The position numbers were made by a program, and so were the translations under genes. Of a stretch of 64,000 nt of DNA, positions 1 to 8,084 are shown piece by piece. Origin of the DNA: VRUE01 sp963732225 (GTDB lineage: Bacteria; Actinomycetota; Thermoleophilia; Solirubrobacterales; 70-9); contig CAVSYR010000002.1 of assembly GCA_963732225.1 (NCBI GenBank), forward strand, positions 496,001 through 560,000, given 5' to 3'. Below the pieces are notes generated by a model, which was not told where the DNA came from, searched no databases, and worked only from the letters and a program-made list of their open reading frames with translations. Positions within the stretch are counted from its first letter, which is position 1, and the number at the start of each line of letters is the position of its first letter.

Positions 1-4
1 CTCC

Positions 5-1222
5 ATGCCACCTGCCTGGATCGTCGCGCTTGTCGTGGTCATCGCCTACATCACGCTGATTACTGACGACGCCTACCTCGGCCCGATCCCGCTCAAGCTG
101 TTCCTCGTCGCGGGTGCGATCGTGGCCTGGTGGCTCCAGGTCGGGCGAGGGCGGGCGCGGCGCGACTACCAGTTCGCGATCCCGGTCGTGCTCTTCGCGA
201 TTGCGGTCCCGGTCGTCTGGTCGCTGGTCGGCGCAGCGCATAAGATCGGCGATGACCCGGCTGGCCTGCACGGCCTGACCTGGACGATGCAGGAGGCGAG
301 TCGCTTCACCTACCTGCTGCTCTATTTCCCTTTGCTCGATGCGCGCCGGCTCTATGGCGGTCGTGGCGTCGACGTCTGGCTCTTCCCGGTGCTCGCTCTC
401 TGCGGCGTCACCATCCTCCTCTTCTTCTCGCACTACCTGGTCGGAACTCCGGGCAATACCCCGAGCTTCTTCATCTTCAAGGGCGTCTTCGGCTACAACC
501 CGGGGGGCTTCCGGGTATTCATCGGTAACCAGGTGCTCTTCGTGGTCGCCACCGCGCTGCTGCTGGCCGAGGTGGCCTCGCAGGGGCACTCGCGCATGAG
601 GACCGGTGGGCTGGCGCTCCTGATCGCCTGCACCTACCTTTCGCACACGCGCGGCATCTGGCTTGGCACGTCGATCGTCTGCGCCGGCGTGCTTTTGGCC
701 GTGCTCTGGGGAGAAGTCGATGCGCGCAGGCGGCGACTGATCATCCGCGTCGCCGCGGGCGCCGCGGTGCTCGCCGTCGTAGTCGGCGTCGGCATGCTTT
801 TCGGCGCTCTGCCCCGCCCGTCTTTCCTCGGCGACACCTCCGCCGGCCAGCGCGAGGCGCAGGCGCCCAAGCTCTGGGATGCCTTCAAGCAGAACCCGGT
901 GCTCGGCGACGGCCTTGGGGCCGTGGTGCGACCGTACTACGTGCGGGATCCGGCGTCGCCCTGGTCATACGAGCTGACCTATCTGCAGCTGCTCTTCCAG
1001 ATGGGGGTTCTCGGCCTACTCGCGGTCCTTGCCCTGCCGCTCGCGGTCGTCCGCCGGGGCCTGCGGGAAGCCACCGTGGGGGAGCTGCGGGCGCTGCCGC
1101 TGGCCGGCGCGATGGCGATCCTCGGGATCCTGGTTGCCAGCGCCACCAATCCCTATCTGCTGTCGAGCTTCGGCATGCTCGGCATCGCGATCGGCCTCTC
1201 GATGGTCGGCCGTGCTGAGTAA
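5..1222 (+). CDS. O-antigen ligase-like polytopic membrane protein (5' end may lie outside window)
   Basis: A 405-residue protein made almost entirely of hydrophobic segments, about ten of them. A larger extracytoplasmic loop sits near residues 265-310 (the PRPSFLGDTSAG region and a GDGLG motif), the usual plan of the O-antigen ligase/polymerase (Wzy/WaaL) superfamily. Family members join or polymerise lipid-linked oligosaccharides on the outer face of the membrane. Only four bases precede the ATG, so a longer N-terminus cannot be excluded. It heads a polysaccharide locus (glycosyltransferases, dTDP-rhamnose genes), which supports a role in surface glycan assembly. Whether it is a ligase or a polymerase cannot be told from sequence. 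Confidence 0.7.
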   Translation: MPPAWIVALVVVIAYITLITDDAYLGPIPLKLFLVAGAIVAWWLQVGRGRARRDYQFAIPVVLFAIAVPVVWSLVGAAHKIGDDPAGLHGLTWTMQEASRFTYLLLYFPLLDARRLYGGRGVDVWLFPVLALCGVTILLFFSHYLVGTPGNTPSFFIFKGVFGYNPGGFRVFIGNQVLFVVATALLLAEVASQGHSRMRTGGLALLIACTYLSHTRGIWLGTSIVCAGVLLAVLWGEVDARRRRLIIRVAAGAAVLAVVVGVGMLFGALPRPSFLGDTSAGQREAQAPKLWDAFKQNPVLGDGLGAVVRPYYVRDPASPWSYELTYLQLLFQMGVLGLLAVLALPLAVVRRGLREATVGELRALPLAGAMAILGILVASATNPYLLSSFGMLGIAIGLSMVGRAE

Positions 1223-1229
1223 CTACAGC

Positions 1230-1235
1230 TAGGCT
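1230..1235 (+). promoter_or_regulatory. -10 hexamer TAGGCT of the thiD remnant
   Basis: TAGGCT lies 7 nt before the GTG of the thiD remnant, the leaderless spacing seen at several intact genes in this window. The promoter appears to have outlived its gene. Confidence 0.4.
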
Positions 1236-1242
1236 GCGGATC

Positions 1243-1317
1243 GTGTCCTCGACCTCGGTCCCCGCAGTGCTCTCGATCGCCGGATCGGACTCTGGCGACG
1301 ATGCTGGAATTCTGTAA
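1243..1317 (+). pseudogene. thiD: 5' remnant of thiD (hydroxymethylpyrimidine/phosphomethylpyrimidine kinase)
   Basis: A 24-codon GTG-started frame encodes AVLSIAGSDSGDDAGIL and then stops. The string IAGSDS..GAGI is the substrate-binding N-terminal signature of ThiD, normally followed by QAD and about 240 more residues. Homology ends where an 8-bp hairpin begins (1308-1327). A leaderless-type promoter (TAGGCT, 7 nt before the GTG) is retained. No other part of thiD is found nearby, so this looks like a deletion or rearrangement scar at the edge of the polysaccharide locus. The match is short but distinctive. Confidence 0.6.
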
Positions 1318-1327
1318 AAACAGAATT
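1308..1327. repeat. 8-bp perfect hairpin at the thiD break point
   Basis: AATTCTGT, four A, then ACAGAATT. It lies between two convergent genes and could stop transcription from both sides, but no T-run follows. It begins exactly where ThiD similarity stops. Confidence 0.4.
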
Positions 1328-1418
1328 GCGCCAGGCGTGGCAGATGGCACCGGCTGGTTTCCGGTACTCGGCTCGACCGGGACGCGACCGCGCAGGCGTG
1401 GGCTCGGAGCGTGCCGCC

Positions 1419-2255
1419 CTAGCCGATAGTGCGGCGAATCCTGCGTTTGACGCGGGTGGCGAGGCCAGGTGGCGGCGGAGGGGGAAGCGGGACCGCTGCC
1501 TCGGGTGGCGGTCCTTGCTTGCGGAGGACGACGACGAACTCGAGTCCCTGGCGGGCGGCGGCTTCGATGTCGAATGCTTCCTCGTATCGCTCGCGGCAGT
1601 AGATGATCATCTTCAGGAACTCCGCCTGGGTCCAGACGTGCATGTGGATCGAGTAAAGCTGCTCTTCGAGCTTGCGGGCCCGGGCCTGCGTCTCCTCCGG
1701 GGCCTCGGGACCGTCCTCGGTGTCGACCAGTCGCGCCCACTGGTCATAGTGTTCGCGGCGAGATCGCTCGGGGCCCTGCTCGTGATCGGCGACCATGTGC
1801 TCGAGCGGGGTCACCTCGCGGCGGTGGTCGAAGGAATAGCGCTTGTCGGGAACAGCGTAGAAGAGGACACCGCCGGGGCGCAGCTTCCCGAGGTGGGTGC
1901 CGATCGTCCGGACCGGATCCTCGCAGTGCTCGAGGAAGTGGTTGGCGACAATGAAGTCCTGCGACCCGTCGGCGACCGTCTCGAGCAGCTCGCCGTTGTC
2001 GATCAGATCGGGGTCGGTCAGGGTCCAGCCGCCGAGCTCCGGGTACTCGGAGCGTAGCTGGTCGGCGGACATCCGGTCGACGTACTTTGGTCGGGCCTGG
2101 GGCGGCATCGCCAGGGGCAGGTGGAGGGCGCCAATCTCGAGTCCCTCGCCAGCGAGGAAGCGGGACGCGAACTCGGCGCGGGCGTCGAAGAAATCCTGCG
2201 GCGGCTCGGCGGGTCCCGCCGAGCCCTCTTTCGGCTCGCTGCTGATTGCGCTCAT
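1419..2255 (-). CDS. SAM-dependent methyltransferase (class I-like)
   Basis: 278 residues from ATG 2255. The pattern fits a small Rossmann methyltransferase: EIGALHLPL near residue 38 as a degenerate SAM glycine motif, DFIVANHFLEHCEDP (the post-motif typical of Methyltransf_11/SAM enzymes) near 96, and LRPGGVLFYAVPD near 123. The C-terminus is proline-rich then basic (PPPPPPG...KRRIRR). A TAGCCT -10 hexamer 7 nt before ATG 2255 favours this start over the 42-codon upstream extension. In a glycan locus such enzymes often methylate sugars or cap chains; the substrate is unknown. Confidence 0.72.
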   Translation of the reverse strand: MSAISSEPKEGSAGPAEPPQDFFDARAEFASRFLAGEGLEIGALHLPLAMPPQARPKYVDRMSADQLRSEYPELGGWTLTDPDLIDNGELLETVADGSQDFIVANHFLEHCEDPVRTIGTHLGKLRPGGVLFYAVPDKRYSFDHRREVTPLEHMVADHEQGPERSRREHYDQWARLVDTEDGPEAPEETQARARKLEEQLYSIHMHVWTQAEFLKMIIYCRERYEEAFDIEAAARQGLEFVVVLRKQGPPPEAAVPLPPPPPPGLATRVKRRIRRTIG

Positions 2256-2618
2256 TTTCGGCAGGCTATCCGCTCCGCATCGGTATCGCGCCGAGCTGTA
2301 TCTAGGCTGGGAGTCTCGAGGTCGGGTGCAAGGCAGACCGGCGGTGCTCTCGATTCGCCAGGCGACAGACGCCGACGCCATCCGTAGACCCCAGGTCGAT
2401 GAGCGGGCCCCCGATGGCCAGGGTGATCTAACGGAGCTGTTGGCGCAGGGAACGTTCCGCCGTGCTCACCCCCGACTTCGGACGTCAGGGCCGCGATCTG
2501 TGACAGTGAACGTATTCGAGCTGGCTTGAATGCTCAGGTTCGTCATCGCCGCGGCGCTCGAGCTCGACCGCGCCCAGGCTACCCCGGCGCTGGCTGCGCT
2601 TGAGGCACGTCAGCTAGC
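2256..2618. other. Intergenic region with promoter and a possible acetyltransferase remnant
   Basis: 363 bases without an intact gene. On the minus strand a TAGCCT hexamer (2263-2268) serves the methyltransferase. On the plus strand a TAGGCT hexamer (about 2300) is followed by a short frame containing LSIRQATDADAIR, which resembles the first strand and helix of GNAT acetyltransferases, after which similarity is lost. The match is too short to be sure. Nothing else recognised. Confidence 0.3.
2263..2268 (-). promoter_or_regulatory. -10 hexamer TAGCCT, leaderless promoter of the methyltransferase
   Basis: Read on the minus strand, TAGCCT is separated from ATG 2255 by 7 nt and there is no Shine-Dalgarno, which predicts transcription starting at or next to the A of the ATG. 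Confidence 0.5.
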
Positions 2619-3590
2619 TCAGGGAAGCGGCACCGGCACCAGCCCTAGGCGACCGTGCCGGACCTGCGCCATGAGCACGGTGCCTCCTTTTCGTTCCGAC
2701 TGGAAGAGAAAGCGCTGGGTCAAGCTGTCTCGTTCGGGGAGTTCCGTGCCGGTGTGGAGGCTGAAGCGATGGAATCTGGAATGCCCGGAGAGGGCGTGCA
2801 CCTCTGTCTGTCCGGTGCCCGTCTCCTTCCCCCTCGTCACCAATACGAGGCTCGGCTTCGGCGGCCGGCGGACTCCGAAGTCCAGCCACCAGTTCCGCTG
2901 AGAGAGCTGCTTCGATATTGATTTCTTGATCGAGCTTTCGAGGATGAGCTTCTTGAAACCCGACTCGCCCGAGTAGATCCTTATCAACCAGGGCCGAGGG
3001 CTCAGGGGCTTGCGGCGGTTCACGTTGCGGTCGAGCACGAAGAGGTCGGGCCGAGGCCCGGACCAGCGGGCGACGAAGAAGTCCCTGAGGTCGCTCTTTT
3101 GGACTGGGAGTGGGACCGTGGATTCGAGCAAGGGCCGTCCGGTTCGCAGCGAGATGAGCCGCAGCGTCGGCGACCGGCGCGGCGAGGAGACGACGAAGAG
3201 CGCGGGCCCAGCGCCTGCCCACGTTTCTACATCTACAGGCCTCCCGACGACGGGAGGAAGCGTCGTGCGCATGCCGATTGTGGGTGGCCTGGTCCTCGCA
3301 CCAAGGCGGTGATGCCAAGGCGGCAACTGCACTCCGACGACCCGTGCCGCGGTGTCGCTGCGGCTGAGAACCCATAGGTTGGCAGGCCCGGTCGGGTCGG
3401 TACTGGTCAGCAACACCGACCCGGGCGTCACCGTGACGCCGGCGATCCGCGTCGCCGGCAGCGTCCCCAGATACAGCGAGGACACCCTTGGCAGCAAGGT
3501 CAAATCGAACGCGGCCAGGACCCAGACGATCAGCGAAACCGACAGCACGGCGCCCTTGCGTCCCTGGAACGCGGCCCTGAGGCGGTTCAC
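2619..3590 (-). CDS. Membrane-anchored protein of unknown function in the glycan locus
   Basis: 323 residues from GTG 3590. A single N-terminal hydrophobic stretch (residues about 15-35) follows a basic start (NRLRAAFQGRK), so it is either a signal anchor or an uncleaved signal. The remainder is beta-rich and low in cysteine, with repeated short strands such as LFVVSSPRR, LFVLDRN and SLVLVTRGK that suggest a WD40/FG-GAP-like propeller; I cannot assign a family. The start lies 1 nt past the TGA of the upstream glycosyltransferase, so the two are probably co-transcribed and translationally coupled. No catalytic motif is visible. Confidence 0.55.
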   Translation of the reverse strand: MNRLRAAFQGRKGAVLSVSLIVWVLAAFDLTLLPRVSSLYLGTLPATRIAGVTVTPGSVLLTSTDPTGPANLWVLSRSDTAARVVGVQLPPWHHRLGARTRPPTIGMRTTLPPVVGRPVDVETWAGAGPALFVVSSPRRSPTLRLISLRTGRPLLESTVPLPVQKSDLRDFFVARWSGPRPDLFVLDRNVNRRKPLSPRPWLIRIYSGESGFKKLILESSIKKSISKQLSQRNWWLDFGVRRPPKPSLVLVTRGKETGTGQTEVHALSGHSRFHRFSLHTGTELPERDSLTQRFLFQSERKGGTVLMAQVRHGRLGLVPVPLP

Positions 3591-3591
3591 A

Positions 3592-4449
3592 TCAGTCTCC
3601 CCGCGCCCCGGGGTGTGGCCTCGGCGTCATCGGGGCCGTCGCCCTGAGGCGCCTCGAGAGGCGAAGCAGCATTGGGGTGAAGGTCGAGAGCCTTGGATGG
3701 TGCTTGTCGATGTATCGCTCAACCGAGGCGAGCCGAATCGCTCGCTGGCGCGGGCGGTCGACCTGGGCAAAGGAGCCCGCGCCGACATGCCCCACTCGCG
3801 CCGATCCCACCACGAGGTTGCGATAGCCCTGGTCGTGCAGCCGTTTGGCGAGGTCCACGTCCTCGTACCAGAGGAAGAAGCCATCGTCGAAGCCCCCCAT
3901 CAGCTCCCAGGTGTCGCGGCGCATCAGGAAGCAGGCGCCCGATGGCTGGCCGACCTCCTTCACCTCGCCGGGGGCGGGCGGGGGGACGGGACCGCGGGAG
4001 AACGTGCCGGCGAAGATCCGCCCCAGCATCGCCACCCCGGTCGGCAGTCGCGAGTGGTACCGGTCGGTTTTGCCGCCGAAGGCAGGCCCGACCATCCCCG
4101 CACGCGCTTCATCTCTGACAACCGCCGCAAGCGTCGCCAGCGCCCCTGGCTCGGGGAGGACGTCGGCGTTGCTCACGCAGACCAGCCCGGCGGTTCCGTC
4201 GCGAAGGGCCAGGTTGGCCGCCCGCCCGTAGCCGAGGTTCTCGTCGTGCAACACCAGCCGCGCCTCTTCGGGGCAGCCTTCCTCCAACAACCGCCGCTGC
4301 TCGGGTTGTGATGCGTTGTCGGCGACTGTCACCTGCGCCTCGACAGAATCGGACCGCAGGTAGGCGCCGGCCGCCTCGATCGCGGCCTCGGCGGTGTTCC
4401 AGTTGACGATGACGACGTCGATCACCGTCTGTGCGGTTCCCTGGCTCAT
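3592..4449 (-). CDS. Family 2 glycosyltransferase (rhamnosyltransferase-like)
   Basis: 285 residues from ATG 4449; the frame extends 35 codons further upstream, but that part is basic and lacks family similarity. GT2 features in order: VDVVIVNWNT at the N-terminus, VADNAS (nucleotide binding), NLGYGRAANLAL, SNADVLPEPG as the DXD-equivalent, and GGFDDGFFLWYEDVDLAKRL carrying the ED catalytic region. It resembles WbbL/RfbF-type rhamnosyltransferases, which fits the nearby dTDP-rhamnose genes. It probably adds a sugar to a lipid-linked glycan on the cytoplasmic face. It is divergent from the GT at 4509 and forms an operon with the gene that ends at 2619. Confidence 0.8.
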   Translation of the reverse strand: MSQGTAQTVIDVVIVNWNTAEAAIEAAGAYLRSDSVEAQVTVADNASQPEQRRLLEEGCPEEARLVLHDENLGYGRAANLALRDGTAGLVCVSNADVLPEPGALATLAAVVRDEARAGMVGPAFGGKTDRYHSRLPTGVAMLGRIFAGTFSRGPVPPPAPGEVKEVGQPSGACFLMRRDTWELMGGFDDGFFLWYEDVDLAKRLHDQGYRNLVVGSARVGHVGAGSFAQVDRPRQRAIRLASVERYIDKHHPRLSTFTPMLLRLSRRLRATAPMTPRPHPGARGD

Positions 4450-4508
4450 GCGACCGCGACGATAGCCTTCCCGGTCCCGTGCAGGCTTCTTCGACCGTCC
4501 GGTAGCGC

Positions 4509-6119
4509 GTGCCCGAGCCCAGGTTCTCGATTGTCGGGTCTGTCTCCGATCCACCTCCGTCGATGCTCGAGGAAATGCTCGCTTCGGTGCGGGGGCAGGA
4601 CTTCGCGGAGTGGGAGCTTTGTCTCTGCGTCGACGATCGCTCTGGTCCTCGGGTTCGCGAGGGGCTGGATCGAGCCGCGGGCGAGGACTCGCGCATCCGG
4701 GTCAGTCAGTGCGACGAAGGTGGTGCGGCAGCGGTAGCAGAGGGACTGCGGATGGCCAGCGGCGACTTTGTGGGCCTGCTCGGGGATGCCGATCGGCTCG
4801 ATCGGGAGGCGCTGGCGACCGTTGACGGCGCACTTCGGCTGGCCTCGGAGGCCGACCTCGTCTACTCCGACGAGGACGAGATCGACTCGGAGGGGCGTCG
4901 TTCGCGCCCCTTCTTCAAGCCCGACTTCTCGCCGGAGCGGCTCCGGAGCGAGCCGTACACGGGCCGTCTCAGCTTCCTCCGCAGGTCTCTGCTGGAGGAG
5001 GTCGGCGGCTTCTCCGCCCCGCTCGGCAGCGCGGCGGAGTGGGACATCGCGCTCCGGGTCAGCGAGCGGGCGCGCGCCGTCTTGCACGTTCCCAAGCTCC
5101 TCTATCACCGGCGAGCCGGTGAGGTCGAGAGCGATCTGGCTTCCAGCAGCGCGAACGTGCAGGCGGTGCAGGCCCACTGCGAGCGCATCGGGCTACCGGC
5201 TCGCGCCGAGGCCGATCCAAGGCGCCCGGGTGGGTGTCGCCTGCGCCCGGCGCTCGCGGCGACTCCGTTGGTGAGCATCGTCATCCCGACCTGCGGCCAG
5301 AGCCGGGCGATCCGCGGTGAGGCCACCGTGCTCGTCCGGCACTGCGTGCGCAGCATCCTGGCGACCTCGACCTACCCAAAGTTCGAGATCGTCTGCGTCG
5401 CCGACGAGGAGACCGACCCCGCGATGCTGGAGGAGCTGCGGACGCTCGGCGGCGAGCGGTTGCGTGTCGTCGCGTACGACCAGCCGTTCAACTTCTCCGC
5501 CAAGGTCAACCTGGGGGCGGCGCAAAGCGGTGGCGAGCACCTCCTCTTCCTCAACGACGACATGGAGGTGATCACGCCCGACTGGATCGAGCGAATGGTC
5601 ATGTACTCCGGCCACCCCGGAATCGGGGCGGTAGGCGCGCAGCTTCGCTGGGAGGATGAGCGGATTCAGCATGCGGGGATCGTCCTGGAGAAGGGCTTGC
5701 CGGGCCATATCTATTACGGAGCTGGCGGCGAGCTGAGCGGCTACGCACGGAACGTGCTGGTGGCCCAGAACTACCTGGCGGTCACCGGGGCTTGCTTGAT
5801 GACGCCCCGCGACGTCTTCGAGCGCGTAGGCGGCTTCCCGGTCGAGCTGCCGGTCAACTACAACGACATCTACTACTGCCTGGCGGTGCAGGAGCAGGGT
5901 GCCCGCGTCGTCTACGACGCCGACACGGTCCTCTACCACTTCGAGTCCTCGAGCCGGGACACCAAGGTCAACGACTGGGAGAAGTCGATGCTGCTGGAGC
6001 GCTGGCACTCCGCGATCGGCGCGGACCCGTATTCCAATCCCGGCCTTCGCTACGGCGAGCCCCGCCCGGGGCTGCTGCGCCGCGGGGCGCGTCTTGCCCG
6101 AGCCCGTCTTTCCCGCTAG
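4509..6119 (+). CDS. Two-module family 2 glycosyltransferase
   Basis: 536 residues from GTG 4509, twice the usual GT2 length. The N-terminal module (1-230) has FSIVGSVSD, ASGDFVGLLGDADRL and YSDEDEID. The C-terminal module (250-500) has PLVSIVIPTCG, the FNFSAKVNLGA helix, LFLNDDMEVI as the DXD motif, and LPVNYNDIYYCL replacing the ED region. This tandem plan, including YSDEDE, matches large rhamnan or O-antigen glycosyltransferases, where both modules may act in turn on one acceptor. It sits 19 nt ahead of rmlA, so sugar activation and transfer may be transcribed together. Confidence 0.8.
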   Translation: MPEPRFSIVGSVSDPPPSMLEEMLASVRGQDFAEWELCLCVDDRSGPRVREGLDRAAGEDSRIRVSQCDEGGAAAVAEGLRMASGDFVGLLGDADRLDREALATVDGALRLASEADLVYSDEDEIDSEGRRSRPFFKPDFSPERLRSEPYTGRLSFLRRSLLEEVGGFSAPLGSAAEWDIALRVSERARAVLHVPKLLYHRRAGEVESDLASSSANVQAVQAHCERIGLPARAEADPRRPGGCRLRPALAATPLVSIVIPTCGQSRAIRGEATVLVRHCVRSILATSTYPKFEIVCVADEETDPAMLEELRTLGGERLRVVAYDQPFNFSAKVNLGAAQSGGEHLLFLNDDMEVITPDWIERMVMYSGHPGIGAVGAQLRWEDERIQHAGIVLEKGLPGHIYYGAGGELSGYARNVLVAQNYLAVTGACLMTPRDVFERVGGFPVELPVNYNDIYYCLAVQEQGARVVYDADTVLYHFESSSRDTKVNDWEKSMLLERWHSAIGADPYSNPGLRYGEPRPGLLRRGARLARARLSR

Positions 6120-6138
6120 ACAGATAGCCTCCCGCACG

Positions 6139-7216
6139 GTGCAAGACCTCAAAGGCCTGATCCTCTCCGGCGGGGCCGGGACGCGGCTGCGGCCGATCAC
6201 CCACACCTCGGCGAAGCAGCTGGTTCCAGTTGCCAACAAGCCCGTGCTCTTCTACGGGATCGAGGCGCTGGTCGATGCCGGCGTCACCGAGATCGGAATC
6301 ATCATCGCCCCCGAGACCGGCGACGAGATCCGCGAGGCGGCCGGCGACGGCTCCGCCTTCGGCGCCGAGATCACCTACATCGTCCAGGACAAGCCCGCCG
6401 GGCTCGCCCATGCGGTGCTCACCGCGGAGGAGTTCATCGGCGGCTCGCCCTTTGTCATGTACCTCGGCGACAACCTGCTCGCCGACGGCCTGCGCGGGCT
6501 CGTCTCGACTTTCCGCGCCGAGGAACCGGACGCGCTGATCCTGCTCACCCCGGTCGACGACCCGCAGTCCTACGGCGTCGCCGAGCTCGACGGCGAGCGA
6601 ATCGTGCGCCTGATCGAGAAGCCGAAGGACCCGCCCTCGAACCTGGCCCTGGTTGGCGTCTACCTCTTCGCGCCGCCGATCTTCGAGGCGGCGAGAGCGC
6701 TGGAGCCTTCCTGGCGCGGTGAGCTGGAGATCACCGAGGCGATCCAGAGCCTGATCGAAGAGGGCAAGACCGTGAAGTCCGAGGTGGTCAGCGGCTGGTG
6801 GAAGGACACCGGTCAGCTCGCCGACATGCTCGAGGCCAACCGGCTCGTGCTCGAGGAGATCGAGACCAAGATCGAGGGAGAGGTCGACGAGGCCTCGAAG
6901 ATCGAGGGCCGGGTCATCGTCGAGCCCGGCGCCGTGGTGGCCAACTCGGTCGTCCGCGGCCCCGCCGTAATTGGCGCCGGCGCCCGTATCGAGGACGCCT
7001 ACGTCGGCCCCTACACCTCGATCGGCGACGACGTTCTGCGTGCGCCGCTCCGAAGTCGAGCACTCGATCATCCTCACCGGCTCCGTGGTCGAGGACCTCG
7101 GCACCCGCATGGAGGCGAGCCTGCTCGGCCGCGAAGTCAAGCTGACCCGCAGCGACGGCATGCCGAAGACGCTGCGGATGCTGGTCGGCGACAAGTCCGA
7201 GATCAAGATCATCTGA
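6139..7216 (+). pseudogene. rmlA: Glucose-1-phosphate thymidylyltransferase, long form, with a +1 frameshift
   Basis: The first step of dTDP-rhamnose synthesis: glucose-1-phosphate plus dTTP to dTDP-glucose. From GTG 6139 the frame shows LILSGGAGTRLRPIT (nucleotide binding), YLGDNLL, IEKPKDPPSNLALVGVY and a C-terminal left-handed beta-helix, the roughly 355-residue form. At about 7034-7036 (gacgacgttctgcgtgcg) the reading frame slips by +1. Removing one T restores GDDVCVRRSEVEHSII, and the family frame then runs to TGA 7214-7216, ending VGDKSEIKII. Without the repair the protein runs to 7233 with an unrelated basic tail and overlaps rmlD as ATGA. Since rmlD, rmlB and rmlC are intact, a base-calling error is as likely as a true mutation. 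Confidence 0.85.
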
Positions 7217-7229
7217 TGGGGGTACGGCG

Positions 7230-8084
7230 ATGAAGGTCCTGGTCACCGGCGCCGGCGGAATGCTCGGCCGCGACGTCGTGCTCGCCGCCGGCAACGCCGG
7301 TCACGACGTAATCGGTTTCGGCCACACCGAGCTCGACGTCACCGACCCGGCGGCGCTCGGCGCGAAGTTCGAGCTCGAGCGCCCCGATGTGGTGATCAAC
7401 TGCGCCGCCTGGACCGACGTCGACGGGGCGGAGGAGTCCGAGGACGCGGCGCTGGCGGTCAACGGCGCCGCCGCGGGCAACGTCGCGGGCGCCGCGGCCG
7501 AGGTCGGTGCCAGCGTCGTCTACGTCTCCAGCGACTACGTCTTCGACGGCAGCAAGGGAGCGCCCTACGTCGAAACCGACCAGACCGCGCCGCTCTCCGC
7601 CTACGGGCGGACCAAGCTCGCCGGCGAGGAGGCAACCGCGGCGGCCAACAAGCGCCACTTCGTCGTCCGCTCCTCCTGGCTCTTCGGCATCGGCGGTTCC
7701 AACTTCGTCGAGACGATGCTGCGCCTCGCCTCGACCCAGAACGAGGTCCTGGTCGTGCGCGATCAGGTCGGCTCGCCCACCTACACCTGGCATCTCGCCT
7801 ACGGGATCGTCCGCCTGATCGAGGGAGTCGAGTTCGGAATCCACCACATGGCTGCCGGCGGCGCCTGTTCCTGGTACGACTTCGCCCGCGAGATCTTCGA
7901 CCAGGCCAAAGTCGAGTGCCTGGTCCTCTCCGCCACCACTGACATGCTCGGACGCCCCGCACCCCGCCCCGCCTACTCGGCCCTGGACAGCCAGCGCGAA
8001 CACGCGATCGAGCTGCCGCCCTGGCGCGACGGCCTCTCCGCCTATCTCTCCCAGCGCGCGGCCGAGCGGGAGGCAGCGGCATGA
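7230..8084 (+). CDS. rmlD: dTDP-4-dehydrorhamnose reductase
   Basis: 284 residues, the normal size. It carries out the last step, NAD(P)H reduction of dTDP-6-deoxy-L-lyxo-4-hexulose to dTDP-L-rhamnose. Visible motifs: the Rossmann glycine motif VTGAGGMLG at 5-13, NCAAWTDVDGAE around 62, the SDYVFDG motif, and the catalytic YGRTKLAGE (YxxxK) near 130. The C-terminal part has the conserved RPAYSALD. Its stop overlaps the rmlB start by 4 nt (ATGA), so the two are translationally coupled. Confidence 0.93.
   Translation: MKVLVTGAGGMLGRDVVLAAGNAGHDVIGFGHTELDVTDPAALGAKFELERPDVVINCAAWTDVDGAEESEDAALAVNGAAAGNVAGAAAEVGASVVYVSSDYVFDGSKGAPYVETDQTAPLSAYGRTKLAGEEATAAANKRHFVVRSSWLFGIGGSNFVETMLRLASTQNEVLVVRDQVGSPTYTWHLAYGIVRLIEGVEFGIHHMAAGGACSWYDFAREIFDQAKVECLVLSATTDMLGRPAPRPAYSALDSQREHAIELPPWRDGLSAYLSQRAAEREAAA

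Noticed and set aside
5899..6138. N-terminal extension of the rmlA frame
   Set aside because: The extension lies out of frame inside the upstream glycosyltransferase and is Arg/Ser/Pro-rich; RmlA homology begins at the GTG 6139.
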